Origin: Flavobacterium undicola
Lineage (GTDB): Bacteria > Bacteroidota > Bacteroidia > Flavobacteriales > Flavobacteriaceae
Assembly (NCBI RefSeq): GCF_009909155.2
Contig: NZ_JAAAPM020000017.1
Location: forward strand, 1 to 64,000
Direction: 5' to 3'
DNA: 64,000 nt
Below the pieces are notes generated by a model. It had not been told where the DNA came from and made no database searches. It saw only the letters and a list, made by a program, of their open reading frames with translations. Of the stretch, positions 8,601-16,828 are shown in pieces. How positions within the stretch are numbered: the stretch's first letter is position 1; each line of letters opens with the position of its first letter. A program made the translations under genes and the position numbers.

Positions 8601-11511
8601 TTACATTATTCTTATACCATTGGTATGAAAACGCACCATTTCCTCCTGTACCAGCAACTACCAATTGGGCAGCTGTTTCACCCTGACACAGTACTTGATT
8701 AACTATTAGCTGTGTTGTTACTGTAGGAGTACCTAAAACAGTTACTTGAGCAACATTACTTGTAATAGAACCACAACCACTTCCACTTATACTAACCTCA
8801 ACATAGTAATAATAATCTCCTGCAACAGTATAAGCAGCTGGTGTGTAATTATTAGTTGTCACCCCCGAAATTAGAGTCCCTCCTGAATTAGAATTAGTAG
8901 TATTCGAATACCATTTATAACTTGCCGTTCCTGTCCCTCCGGAAGGAGTAACCGATAAAGGAATACTAATTGTTGCTCCTGTACATAAAGTTTGTGAAGC
9001 CACCGGTTGAGATATGCTAGGCAGTGGTGTAACCGTTATTGCTACAATAGAAGAAGTCAAATTAGAACAACCTCCTGAAGTTAAAGTAACCACACAATAA
9101 TAATATAAAGTTCCTATCGTATTTGTTGGTGGATCAAAAGTGCTATTCGTAGCACTGGGAATCGAAGTACTCCCTGTAGTTGAATTACTAATGTTAGAAT
9201 ACCATTGATAAGTTGGCGTTCCAGCACTTCCTCCAAGCACTACTGCTAATTGAGTTGGTGTACCGTTTAAACAAACGCTACTCGGTACGGGTTGTGTAGT
9301 AAAACCAGGTGCTGGATTAACATTGATTATAAAATTTACCGGAGTACCCGTACAACTACCTATTTTAGGCGTTACCACATAAGTAATTGTTCCTGCCGAT
9401 GAATTAGTAGTCGTAATAACTCCAGCGGGTATTGTACTGCCACTTCCTGTTGGCGCAAAACCTGAAATCCCTGCTGTTGCTAAAACCGTCCAGGAAAATG
9501 TTGTTGAAGCATCATCTGAAGTTAAACTAATAGCTGTAGATGATGTCCCTGAACATAGTGTCTGACTTAAATCGGTATTGGTAATTGTTGGGGTTTTGTT
9601 CACCGAAAAAGTTTGTGTTGCAGTTGTCGAAGCACCACATTCATTAGTAACCACCAATGAAACCGTATAATTACCTGTGGTACTATAAGTGATTGTTCCG
9701 GGATTAGCCGTAGTTGCTGTAGCAGGTGAGCCGTTAGGAAAACTCCAGGCATAGGTTAAAGTACTTGATGCCGGAGCACAACTAGTAACTGTTGCTGTTG
9801 GATTTATAGCGGCAGTACCACAAGTATTTGCAATTGCTGCAATAGTTGCCGTTGGTGGTTTTTTCACCTCAACTGTTTGTGATGTTACAACATTTCCACA
9901 AGAATTTGAAGCTGTTAATTTAATGGTATAAATCCCCGGTGTTGTAAAGTTATACGAAGCATTTTTAGTAGACTGATTTGGAATTGCTACAGCTGTTCCG
10001 CAATAAGCTGCTGCGTAAGTAACCGTCCATGAATAAGTAGGCGGCGAACAAGAGCTCGCTTCACTGGTAGTATTTGTAGTTGTAATTGCTAAAGGCGCAC
10101 AACCTGAACTATTACTCAAGGTAAACGACGGCGTTAAAGGAGGTTCAATACATATTTGTTGTTGCTTAGTCACAACTGCTCCACATCTATTAGCGGTTTT
10201 AATTGTAATAGTATAAGTCCCTGCTTGTGAAAATTTCAAACATAAAGGACTTGAACCTGACAACCATAAATTAGGATCTGTACTCCCAAAATCATTTCCA
10301 AGAGATCCGCTCACAACAGTATACCCTGTAGATGGTGAAATTGTCCAAACAAATTTTGGATTTGTATTACATGAATTACTACTACCATTATTTTCAAAAC
10401 CTCCCGTTGTTGTATTATTTATACAAATATTTGTATTGACACAACCATTTGATGGAATTGTAAAATCAGCCACAGGTGGTGTTGAAACATATATTGGAAC
10501 AACACCTACAGCAGAAGTACCGCAAGGATTTTGTGCAACAATATTAGCTCTAAATGAATTAGGGTATGAATTAGTACCGTCCGAACTAGTAACACCACAT
10601 GAAGATTTTAAAAAAGTATGCGATATACTTGATGGAGGTGGATGATTGTATACAATTGGTGATGAACCGTCATTAAATGTTATAGTATAAGTTGTTCCAG
10701 AAGGATTATTCTCTGTTCCTGTAATTGGAAATGTTAATTGTTCTGAATTACATATATCTGTATTTCCTGGATTTCCCAAAGAGACAGCTGGATTTGACCC
10801 AACAAAAACAACATATTTTTTTGATATAGGACAGCCATTAGTACTTTGAATTGTATAAGTTAAATTCCAATAACCAACAGCATAAGTATGAGTAGTTGAA
10901 TTCCATGTAGTCGAAGAAAAATTAGAACTTCCATCTCCCCAATCTATTGTATAATTAGTATTTAAAGTTGATGATGTTGAAGAAGTATTAGTAAAAGTAA
11001 ATATTGGTGTTGAATTACTACAAACTCTAAATGCAGGTATTCCATTAAATGTAGTTCCTGAACCAGTTCCTCCTAAAGAAGCGTCTGGTTGTGGAATAAT
11101 AGTAACAGTTGCTGTCCCGGTTTGTGTAATTTCGCTAACAGGAGTTGTTGCATCGTGAAAACTCACTAAACTATAACTAAATGCCCCCGCAGTTGCAGTA
11201 TCAACTGTTAGGGTCACAGAATCATCCGTTCCCGAAGTAACAATTGTTTGTGGCGCACCACCATTCAATGTATAAGTAAAAGTATATGGTGCGGTTCCAC
11301 CAATTCCCTTAAAAGTAATTACGGGACTTGTTGCACCTTGGCAAACTGCTGTAGTACCAGATATGGTTGCTGTTGGTGAAACTAAATTAGCAGCTTTTTT
11401 ATATTCCGTATTATGATGAGAATCTAAAGCAGGGATTTTATTTTCAGCATTTAATTTATTAATCGAAGTAAATAAAATTAAAAATAAAATAATCGTGTAG
11501 AGCTGTTTCAT
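5644..11511 (-). CDS. Giant T9SS adhesin with Ig/PKD-like modules, SprB repeats and CHU_C-type C-terminus
   Basis: The product is a 1955-residue surface protein. A signal peptide occupies about residues 1-22. Beta-sandwich modules fill the first third, including a PKD-like WGDGSS block near residue 190. About four Ig-like modules carrying YQWY or YKWY lie roughly between residues 760 and 1070. About seven SprB-type repeats (DISCFG...GSI...GG..P) span about 1220-1770. A PKD domain with SWDFSDGSFS sits near 1815. The final 90 residues (HPTAFTPNNDGVNDYF, then WDGRIKDQNAENGNYYFKV) match the gliding-motility-associated C-terminal domain used as a type B T9SS sorting signal. It probably mediates attachment or gliding. 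Many Cys residues occur at repeat boundaries. The PorP/SprF-like gene follows immediately. The binding target is unknown. Confidence 0.9.
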   Translation of the reverse strand: MKQLYTIILFLILFTSINKLNAENKIPALDSHHNTEYKKAANLVSPTATISGTTAVCQGATSPVITFKGIGGTAPYTFTYTLNGGAPQTIVTSGTDDSVTLTVDTATAGAFSYSLVSFHDATTPVSEITQTGTATVTIIPQPDASLGGTGSGTTFNGIPAFRVCSNSTPIFTFTNTSSTSSTLNTNYTIDWGDGSSNFSSTTWNSTTHTYAVGYWNLTYTIQSTNGCPISKKYVVFVGSNPAVSLGNPGNTDICNSEQLTFPITGTENNPSGTTYTITFNDGSSPIVYNHPPPSSISHTFLKSSCGVTSSDGTNSYPNSFRANIVAQNPCGTSAVGVVPIYVSTPPVADFTIPSNGCVNTNICINNTTTGGFENNGSSNSCNTNPKFVWTISPSTGYTVVSGSLGNDFGSTDPNLWLSGSSPLCLKFSQAGTYTITIKTANRCGAVVTKQQQICIEPPLTPSFTLSNSSGCAPLAITTTNTTSEASSCSPPTYSWTVTYAAAYCGTAVAIPNQSTKNASYNFTTPGIYTIKLTASNSCGNVVTSQTVEVKKPPTATIAAIANTCGTAAINPTATVTSCAPASSTLTYAWSFPNGSPATATTANPGTITYSTTGNYTVSLVVTNECGASTTATQTFSVNKTPTITNTDLSQTLCSGTSSTAISLTSDDASTTFSWTVLATAGISGFAPTGSGSTIPAGVITTTNSSAGTITYVVTPKIGSCTGTPVNFIINVNPAPGFTTQPVPSSVCLNGTPTQLAVVLGGSAGTPTYQWYSNISNSTTGSTSIPSATNSTFDPPTNTIGTLYYYCVVTLTSGGCSNLTSSIVAITVTPLPSISQPVASQTLCTGATISIPLSVTPSGGTGTASYKWYSNTTNSNSGGTLISGVTTNNYTPAAYTVAGDYYYYVEVSISGSGCGSITSNVAQVTVLGTPTVTTQLIVNQVLCQGETAAQLVVAGTGGNGAFSYQWYKNNVNNTTSGTAIPSATSATYSPLTTTAGTQYYYCVLSQTGAGCSVTSATASVQVSVSPTITTQPVSSTVCVGGTPTTLSFTVSNGVGAPAYQWYSNTTNSNTGGTILTGKTSATYLPAAATSGTVYYYCVINFPSLSGGCSVVTTNVTAVIVNEKPSIAPESTTICSSATFTVTPTNSRTNIIPIGTTYIWTNPTISPAGTITGASSQLTPQTNISQTLINTSVNPSVVTYTVTPTSGTCVGNTFTVAVTVNPAINPNVVVNDNSCFGTNTASISTNITGGIPFSSGSPYTISWSGPSGFNSSATSISNLKPGNYDLTVTDNGNCPFLKTYTITEPTDIVIAVISKKDISCLGSNNGSVDINVTGGTGNYTYNWTKNGAAFAVSQDISNLGPGNYTVSVTDANNCGPKTASSTITEPPLLVVSLINKTDVICFGDATAAINVNVSGGVPSVSGYNFAWTGPNGFTSSTQNLSGIVAGTYNVVVTDSQSCSKNLTVTISQSTEIKITYSTTAILCYGANNASITATISGGIPPYQYTWSNLATTLNQTNLSAGDYTILVTDNAGCKKSQTITIPDAPIFTVNPIKKDISCFGAHDGSIALNLVGGKAPITLVWSDGSTSGLTRNNLGAGTYTATISDGTPCQIVRTFVIQEPQLLVLSANVTNAFDCDIANSGAINLLVSGGTAPFTYSWSNGATTEDLVNVPAGNYLVTVTDARGCVKTAQYSLNRPPPIVIGVTTKTDVNCDTKEVKQNFTAQVSGGLPPYQLSWSSGVVSGANNEMMSTNQNGTIVLDVTDALGCKANYSFNVNIPSLGSPSFTTNSFGFSTYGFYSIEDPVQFTNTATDGFIAISWDFSDGSFSNEINPVHIFKKEGSYIVNQRVTYPLGCVYNYMVKLEIKKGYNLIHPTAFTPNNDGVNDYFAPFFKGLTTIVFDVYDTWGGLVYSETGETIKGWDGRIKDQNAENGNYYFKVTAKTFYGATIKDQGAFVLIK

Positions 11512-11554
11512 AATGCTTCCTTTTAAATTTCTGGGGAAAAATATTCAAAGTGCA

Positions 11555-11562
11555 CAAATATA
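11555..11562 (-). promoter_or_regulatory. Possible -7 promoter box of the adhesin gene
   Basis: On the minus strand the bases read TATATTTG, a full match to TAnnTTTG, about 44 bases before the adhesin start codon at 11511. A clear -33 TTTG box is not seen at the right distance. Confidence 0.4.
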
Positions 11563-11714
11563 CTCTAATCCTTTTTTACTGTTTACAGTTTATATAGTTA
11601 AAAAACTATTTTTAAATCTTTTAGACAGAAAATTACGACTCAAAACCGATATTCTAATTTTCAAAAAAATACTTATCAAACAAAGTCTGTCGATAGTTAA
11701 AACTTTTATTTAGC

Positions 11715-12164
11715 TTATTTTTTGATTTCTTCAAAAACAAACTCCGGATTAGAATAATCAATTGGATCTCCTTTTAAGTATGAAGGAATCCCCATATAAA
11801 CTGAAATTACACCTTTGCCTAATAACAATTGATTATTTCGCTTTAACAAAGCAATAGGATATCTTTTTAAAACACCTCCACCATAAGGCTGGTAATAAAA
11901 ACTCCCTTTTATGGTATCGCCAGAAATGATACCTCTTACTTCACCGGAATCTTTTCTTGATTGTCCATAACGAATTTCATATTGACCATAAAACCGATTG
12001 TCCTCCAGTTTTATAAAATTAAGAAGTGCTGTATCCTTGTCTTTTATCGCTCGATAATAGAATTGTTTCTCTTTTTTGTTGCCATCAGCACAACTAAAAA
12101 CTATAACAGCAAAGAGAATACAAACACCTACTAAGCCTTTGCTTTTTTCCAATATCAGATTCAT
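11715..12164 (-). CDS. Putative lipoprotein of unknown function
   Basis: The 149-residue protein begins with a basic start and hydrophobic helix leading to VFSCADG, a plausible lipobox with the lipidated Cys near residue 25. The mature part is rich in beta-type segments (RFYGQYEIRYGQSRKDSGEVRG, GDTIKGSFYYQPYGGG), resembling small envelope lipoproteins common in Flavobacteriaceae that lack an assigned role. It lies upstream of the adhesin gene on the same strand, about 200 bases away, and is probably a separate unit. I do not recognise a named family. Confidence 0.72.
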   Translation of the reverse strand: MNLILEKSKGLVGVCILFAVIVFSCADGNKKEKQFYYRAIKDKDTALLNFIKLEDNRFYGQYEIRYGQSRKDSGEVRGIISGDTIKGSFYYQPYGGGVLKRYPIALLKRNNQLLLGKGVISVYMGIPSYLKGDPIDYSNPEFVFEEIKK

Positions 12165-12274
12165 TATTTTTATTGCTTTAACAGCAAAGATAAAATTTCT
12201 ATTTTAAGCTCAATTTATCAACTGAAAAGGGTGAATTAAATTCTTATTTTAGCAAATAGATAAAAGCCTGCTTT

Positions 12275-12772
12275 ATGACATTGGAAACAAGCTATACTTT
12301 TTCGGCTACCATTGAAATTATAGGTATCAATCCTTTTGTTTATGTGCCTGAAGAAATCTTAAAATATATTTTTGAAAAAGCAGGAAAACCCAAAGGTCCT
12401 ATTCCTATCAAAGGAACTGTCAATTCCATTCCTTACACCCAAACTTTAATGAAATTTAGAGGCGAATGGCGCCTGTACATCAATACCAAAATGCTTAAAA
12501 ACTCTCCTAAAAGAATTGGAGAACAAATAGAAATAAGCATTAGCTATGATCCAGAAAAAAGAGAAATTCCCATTCATCCTAAACTATTACAAGCTTTAAA
12601 CGAAAACATAGCGGCAAATACTGTTTTCCTAAATTTACGCCCTTCGTTACAGCATGAAATCATCCGCTACATTTCACATTTAAAAACCGAAGAAAGCATC
12701 GACAAAAATGTACCAAAAGCCATTGCATTTTTATTAGGCAAAGGAAAGTTTGTAGGGAGAGAAAAGCCTTAA
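12275..12772 (+). CDS. DUF1905 and OmdA/YdeI-type domain protein
   Basis: The 165-residue soluble protein combines two small domains. Residues 5-95 match the DUF1905 pattern (FSATIEIIG, FVYVPEEI, KGTVNSIPY, LYINTKMLK), a small beta-barrel. Residues 115-165 (LRPSLQHEIIRYISHLKTEESIDKNVPKAIAFL) match the bacteriocin-protection YdeI/OmpD-associated helical domain. No catalytic function is established for this pairing. There is no signal peptide or membrane segment. It stands alone, and a fragment of a dispersed repeat begins right after its stop codon. Confidence 0.82.
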   Translation: MTLETSYTFSATIEIIGINPFVYVPEEILKYIFEKAGKPKGPIPIKGTVNSIPYTQTLMKFRGEWRLYINTKMLKNSPKRIGEQIEISISYDPEKREIPIHPKLLQALNENIAANTVFLNLRPSLQHEIIRYISHLKTEESIDKNVPKAIAFLLGKGKFVGREKP

Positions 12773-12773
12773 A

Positions 12774-12801
12774 ATTTGTAGCAGAAAACAGGAAAGAACT
12801 C
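12774..12801 (+). repeat. Partial, diverged copy of a dispersed repeat end
   Basis: These 28 bases align without gaps to 13708-13735, the right end of the larger palindromic element, with most differences being A/G changes (shared pattern ATTTGTAGC-GAAA-C-GGA, then CTC). The two copies bracket the membrane protein gene at 12873-13565. Confidence 0.55.
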
Positions 12802-12872
12802 TAATAAAAAACGAGCCTTTTAAGTTAAATATATAAGATTTTTCAATGTTTTTACAAAAATCAAAATACTAG

Positions 12873-13565
12873 ATGGTAAAAAAAGATGACCTCAAAAAAT
12901 TAATTATTGAAAACAAAAAAAGTACTTTAAAAAACCATTGGAAAGATGCTTTCTTTTGTAATACAATAAAATACAGTGGAGAAATTAGGCCTAATGAAAT
13001 TTTACTTTGGTGTTCATCCGAATATTTAAGGGGAGCTTACCCAATTTTTATTTTAAACTTTGATCAAAACAAAAATTTAATAGAAATAAAAACAGAAAAA
13101 AATCCATATCATAAATTTAGGAATAAACAATCTACAGTTATTTTTTCTATTTTAATTTTGTTATTAGCTTATAATACAGATTTACGAGAAACATTAATTT
13201 TCACATTTGCGATCTCAATATTTGGATTCTTACTACATATCGTTTTATCTAAAGCAAGAAAGTACGAAACAAAACTTCTAACTAACGAACTCAGAGAAAC
13301 TATTGAAAATATTGAAAGAATTAATAATCCTGAGTTAATTATAGAATCAAAAAAAGAAGAGGAAGAAGAATGGACGTCTTCAAAATTCATAACCAGATTA
13401 CTACTATATCCTTTTTGTATCTTTCTTTTGGGGTTCTTCTTAATTATCATTTCATCCAAAGAAATCAACTTCAAAATAATTGCTGGTATAGCTATCGTTT
13501 TAACTTATTTAATTACTGATATACTTTTAATAATAAGAAAAAAAAATAACCAACATCATCATTAA
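12873..13565 (+). CDS. Membrane protein of unknown function
   Basis: I do not recognise the family of this 230-residue protein. Residues 1-85 are polar and probably cytosolic. Two hydrophobic helices follow (about 86-100 and 106-126), then a charged coiled-coil-like stretch with an acidic run (KKEEEEEW, about 158-168), then two more helices (about 174-192 and 198-218) and a basic, His-rich tail (RKKNNQHHH). Base composition is even more A-rich than that of neighbouring genes. The gene sits between a partial and a full copy of a dispersed repeat, consistent with its arrival as an accessory cassette, though this is inference. Confidence 0.65.
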   Translation: MVKKDDLKKLIIENKKSTLKNHWKDAFFCNTIKYSGEIRPNEILLWCSSEYLRGAYPIFILNFDQNKNLIEIKTEKNPYHKFRNKQSTVIFSILILLLAYNTDLRETLIFTFAISIFGFLLHIVLSKARKYETKLLTNELRETIENIERINNPELIIESKKEEEEEWTSSKFITRLLLYPFCIFLLGFFLIIISSKEINFKIIAGIAIVLTYLITDILLIIRKKNNQHHH

Positions 13566-13597
13566 TTAATCTAAATCTTTCCACAACTCCCCTGCCC

Positions 13598-13735
13598 CCG
13601 ATTACAGCGAAAAACCCGCAGTGTTGCTGGCAATATAACACTTGCCGTTAAAGAGCGACCAACGAAAGCTCCTTTAATGGCTTAGTGTTACTGCCAGCAA
13701 AGCGAGGATTTGTAGCGGAAAGCGGGAATTGGCTC
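13598..13735. repeat. Palindromic intergenic element
   Basis: A long imperfect hairpin is formed by TTGCTGGCAATATAACAC (13624-13641) with GTGTTACTGCCAGCAA (13685-13700), continued inwards by GCCGTTAAAGAGC against GCTCCTTTAATGGC. Outside the hairpin, GATTACAGCGAAAAACCCGC (13600-13619) and GATTTGTAGCGGAAAGCGGG (13707-13726) are related direct copies. The structure resembles REP-like or MITE-like dispersed repeats of Flavobacterium intergenic regions. No protein frame spans it. Confidence 0.65.
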
Positions 13736-13817
13736 AAATAGCAAGTCGAATAGAGATAAAAATCAAGACTTTTTAAAAATATTTCCCAATTTGAATTTAT
13801 AAAAGCGAACAAACACT

Positions 13818-13825
13818 TATTTTTG
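13818..13825 (+). promoter_or_regulatory. Possible -7 promoter box directly before rlmD
   Basis: TATTTTTG matches TAnnTTTG and ends only four bases before the rlmD start codon. A TTTG at 13790-13793 lies 24 bases upstream, slightly longer than the usual 19-21 spacing. If used, the transcript would begin at or next to the ATG and be leaderless. Confidence 0.35.
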
Positions 13826-13829
13826 CGCC

Positions 13830-15242
13830 ATGGGTAAAAAAAATACAGACAAAGTTGTCTTTCATCAGATAAAAGTCCTTGATGCAGGTGCAAAAGGCGT
13901 TTCGGTAGCAAAGGCTCCCGATGGAAAAGTAGTGTTTATTCCGAATGTGGTTCCGGGTGATGTAGTTGATGTACAAACTTTCAAAAAACGCAAAGCATAT
14001 TACGAAGGAAAAGCAGTAAAATTCCACGAGTTTTCAGAACATCGTGTAGATCCTATTTGTGAGCATTTTGGAGTTTGTGGTGGTTGCAAATGGCAAAACA
14101 TGAACTACGACCAACAGTTATTTTACAAACACAACGAGGTAAAAAATCACTTGCAACGCATTGGAAAAATTGAACTTCCTGAATTCGACCCAATTTTAGG
14201 TTCGGAGAAAAAGTTTTTCTACAGAAATAAAATGGAATTTTCGTTCTCTAACAGCCGTTGGTTAACGGAAGCCGAAATAGATAGTACCGAAGATTTAGGA
14301 AATAGAAACGCTCTTGGTTTTCATATTCCAAAAATGTGGGACAAAATCCTGGACATCAAAAAATGTCATTTACAGGAAGATCCTTCAAACGCTATTAGAA
14401 ATGAAGTCCGTGATTTTGCTAATGCAAATAATTTGACTTTCTTTAATCCTAGAGAACATTCCGGTTTGTTGAGAACCCTGATGTTACGTACGGCTTCGAC
14501 TGGCGAAATCATGCTTTTGATTCAATTTTTCGAAAATGATAAAGCCAACAGAGAATTGTTGCTCGATCATCTTTACGAAAAGTTTCCTCAAATTACTTCG
14601 TTGCAATATGTGGTGAACAATAAGGCGAATGATACGCTTTACGACCAGGACATCAAATTGTACAAAGGACGTGATTACATTCTGGAAGAAATGGAAGGTT
14701 TAAAATTTAGCATCAATGCCAAATCGTTTTACCAAACCAACTCCGATCAAGCTTACGAATTATACAAAATAACGAGAGATTTTGCCGGATTAACAGGAAA
14801 TGAAACCGTTTATGATTTATACACCGGAACGGGAACCATTGCGCAGTTTGTTTCTAAAAAAGCAAAAAAAGTAATTGGTATCGAAAGTGTTCCTGATGCA
14901 ATCAAAGATGCTAAGGCCAATGCCGAACGCAATAACATTGGCAATTGCGAGTTCTTTGTAGGAGACATGAAAGTAGTTTTCAACGACGCTTTTATTGCAC
15001 AACACGGTCAACCAGATGTAATTATCACTGATCCACCACGTGATGGAATGCACAAAGACGTAATTGAACAAATTATGAAAATTGCTCCTGAAAAAGTAGT
15101 TTATGTAAGTTGTAACTCGGCTACACAAGCACGCGATTTGGCTTTAATGGACGAGAAATACAAAGTAACCCGCGTACGTCCTGTAGATATGTTTCCGCAA
15201 ACGCATCACGTGGAAAATGTAGTACTGTTAGAAAGAAGATAA
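13830..15242 (+). CDS. rlmD: 23S rRNA (uracil-C5)-methyltransferase RlmD/RumA family
   Basis: The 470-residue enzyme methylates a uracil of 23S rRNA (U1939 by E. coli numbering for RlmD). An N-terminal TRAM domain covers about residues 5-68. Four Cys positions expected to hold a 4Fe-4S cluster are visible: Cys77, Cys83 and Cys86 in CEHFGVCGGCKWQ, and Cys179 in KKCHLQ. The SAM-binding fold carries YDLYTGTGTIAQF, the DPPRDGMH motif and the catalytic Cys428 in YVSCNSATQARDL. The length is normal. The gene has its own possible promoter and is followed by a small inverted repeat. A related paralogue specificity (RlmC or TrmA type) cannot be wholly excluded. Confidence 0.93.
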   Translation: MGKKNTDKVVFHQIKVLDAGAKGVSVAKAPDGKVVFIPNVVPGDVVDVQTFKKRKAYYEGKAVKFHEFSEHRVDPICEHFGVCGGCKWQNMNYDQQLFYKHNEVKNHLQRIGKIELPEFDPILGSEKKFFYRNKMEFSFSNSRWLTEAEIDSTEDLGNRNALGFHIPKMWDKILDIKKCHLQEDPSNAIRNEVRDFANANNLTFFNPREHSGLLRTLMLRTASTGEIMLLIQFFENDKANRELLLDHLYEKFPQITSLQYVVNNKANDTLYDQDIKLYKGRDYILEEMEGLKFSINAKSFYQTNSDQAYELYKITRDFAGLTGNETVYDLYTGTGTIAQFVSKKAKKVIGIESVPDAIKDAKANAERNNIGNCEFFVGDMKVVFNDAFIAQHGQPDVIITDPPRDGMHKDVIEQIMKIAPEKVVYVSCNSATQARDLALMDEKYKVTRVRPVDMFPQTHHVENVVLLERR

Positions 15243-15256
15243 TTAGTTCTTGTACT

Positions 15257-15292
15257 AGTCCTTAGTTCTTTTTTCATAACTAACTAAGGACT
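15257..15292. repeat. Intergenic inverted repeat of reiterated AGTCCTTAGTT-type words
   Basis: AGTCCTTAGTT at 15257-15267 pairs with AACTAAGGACT at 15282-15292 around a 14-base loop. Variants of the same word (GTACTAGTC, GAGGACTATGGACTATGTACT) continue on both sides up to about 15313. It could serve as an RNA hairpin between rlmD and the next gene. Confidence 0.55.
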
Positions 15293-15321
15293 GAGGACTA
15301 TGGACTATGTACTAAAAAAAT

Positions 15322-15858
15322 ATGAAAAAAACGATACTGCTTTTATTAATTCTCTGTTTCTCCTTCTCCAGTTGTGAGAAAGACGATATCTGTGATGCTA
15401 ATACCGTTACTACGCCTCGACTAGTGATTACCTTTTATGATTTCAACAATTCTACAATTGAGAAAAATGTAAGCAATCTAACCATTATTGGAGATGGTAT
15501 GGAAAAAGGAATTACTTATTCAGGTAGTACCTTAATAAACGGAAGTACGGTTTCTATTCCGTTGAAAACAGATGCTGATGTAACTAAATTTCATTTTATT
15601 TTGAATTATGGAAGTACCAATGTAGCCGCATTACCTAATGAAGATATTATCCAATTCAATTACCGCACCGACAACATTTTTGTATCCCGTGCCTGCGGAT
15701 TCAAAACCAATTTTACTCTGAATCCAAGCACACCAACAAGCTCACCTTTTGAACATACAGATGCAGCGACACCTGACTTAAAATGGATGCAATATGTTGC
15801 AGTTAAAAACAGTATTATAGCTAACGAAAATGAAACACATCTTGAAATATATTTTTAG
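15322..15858 (+). CDS. DUF6452-like lipoprotein
   Basis: The 178-residue product has a classic lipoprotein signal: MKKTILLLLILCFSFSSCEKDD with the lipidated Cys at 18. The mature part contains DICDANTVTTPRLVITFYD and the ending VKNSIIANENETHLEIYF, which I recall as features of the DUF6452 family of Flavobacteriaceae. Function is unknown; the beta-rich pattern suggests an envelope structural role. Its last 29 bases overlap the start of the DUF6048-like gene, so the two are translationally linked and probably act together. Confidence 0.82.
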   Translation: MKKTILLLLILCFSFSSCEKDDICDANTVTTPRLVITFYDFNNSTIEKNVSNLTIIGDGMEKGITYSGSTLINGSTVSIPLKTDADVTKFHFILNYGSTNVAALPNEDIIQFNYRTDNIFVSRACGFKTNFTLNPSTPTSSPFEHTDAATPDLKWMQYVAVKNSIIANENETHLEIYF

Positions 15859-16669
15859 TAGCTTACTTCTTTTGTCGTTGCTTTTTGCAAATGCACAAGA
15901 CACCAAAGCTCCAACGCCAAAGTCAAAAAAGGATACCATTACAACTGGAGTTATTTCTGCTAAAACTGCTGTGGCTAGTAAAACAACTAAAGTTCCAAAA
16001 ACCGATTCTATTGCTGCGCCAATAAAAACCAATCGTTATGGTGTGCGTGTGGGAGTAGATTTGTTTAAATTAAGTCGTAGTATTTATGATAAAGACTATA
16101 AAGGTTTGGAACTGGTAGGTGATTATCGTTGGGATAAAAAACACTATATCGCTGCCGAAGTAGGTAACGAAAACAAAACTACTGATGACGAACGCTTGAA
16201 TTTTACCACCAAAGGTTCTTACCTAAAAGTAGGATTTGACTATAATGGCTACGAAAACTGGCTTGATATGGAAAATATCATTTCTATTGGTTTGCGTTAT
16301 GGTTTTAGTACTTTTAGCCAAGAATTGAATAGCTATAAAATTTACAATTCTAATCCTTATTTTGGAGAAGTTCCTCCTATTGCCTCCGGTCAAAAATTCA
16401 ATGGTCTTACGGCAAGTTGGATTGAAGTAGTGGCAGGAATGAAAGCTAAAGTATTCAACAATGTCTTTTTAGGTTTCAGCCTTCGTTTTAACCGATTGAT
16501 TAGTAACAAACAACCTGGTAATTTTGAGAACTTATACATTCCAGGATTCAACCGAACGTATAACGGTGATTTTGGAGTTGGCTTTAATTATAGCGTGACT
16601 TATTTTGTTCCTATTTTCAAAAAGAAAGTCGTTCCTGTGGAAACAAAAAAAGATAAAAAGAAGAAATAA
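15830..16669 (+). CDS. DUF6048-like outer-membrane protein
   Basis: The 279-residue protein starts with an export signal (hydrophobic stretch ending LLFANAQ at about residue 23), followed by a Lys/Thr/Pro-rich linker to about 65. The remainder alternates as in an outer-membrane beta-barrel (GVRVGVDLFKLSRSIYDKDYKGLELVGDYRW, GLRYGFSTFSQEL) and ends with a Lys-rich tail after the last strands. This matches DUF6048 proteins, which follow DUF6452 genes in Flavobacteriaceae. Overlap with the preceding gene supports a functional pair in the envelope. No enzymatic motif is visible. Confidence 0.82.
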   Translation: MKHILKYIFSSLLLLSLLFANAQDTKAPTPKSKKDTITTGVISAKTAVASKTTKVPKTDSIAAPIKTNRYGVRVGVDLFKLSRSIYDKDYKGLELVGDYRWDKKHYIAAEVGNENKTTDDERLNFTTKGSYLKVGFDYNGYENWLDMENIISIGLRYGFSTFSQELNSYKIYNSNPYFGEVPPIASGQKFNGLTASWIEVVAGMKAKVFNNVFLGFSLRFNRLISNKQPGNFENLYIPGFNRTYNGDFGVGFNYSVTYFVPIFKKKVVPVETKKDKKKK

Positions 16670-16715
16670 AACAGTCTGTAGATTTCAGAATGCAGAAAGC
16701 AGATTTGGCATTAAC

Positions 16716-16772
16716 AAAAAAACCGCAAATTCGCAAATTATAATTTTTATAATTGCAAATTTGCGGTTTTTT
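16716..16772. terminator. Large bidirectional terminator hairpin
   Basis: A near-perfect stem of about 25 pairs (AAAAAACCGCAAATTCGCAA against TTGCAAATTTGCGGTTTTTT) is flanked by an A-tract and a T-tract, so it can terminate from either side. It lies between convergent genes. Confidence 0.85.
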
Positions 16773-16828
16773 ACATTTCACTATTTCCATAGCAAACTGA
16801 ACACTGCTATCTGAAAACTGAATACTTT

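Noticed and set aside
10436..10645. 69-codon plus-strand frame inside the adhesin gene
   Set aside because: Antisense shadow of the adhesin, no family features.
11513..11713. 66-codon plus-strand frame upstream of the adhesin
   Set aside because: Very AT-rich, no recognisable features, and it covers the likely adhesin promoter.
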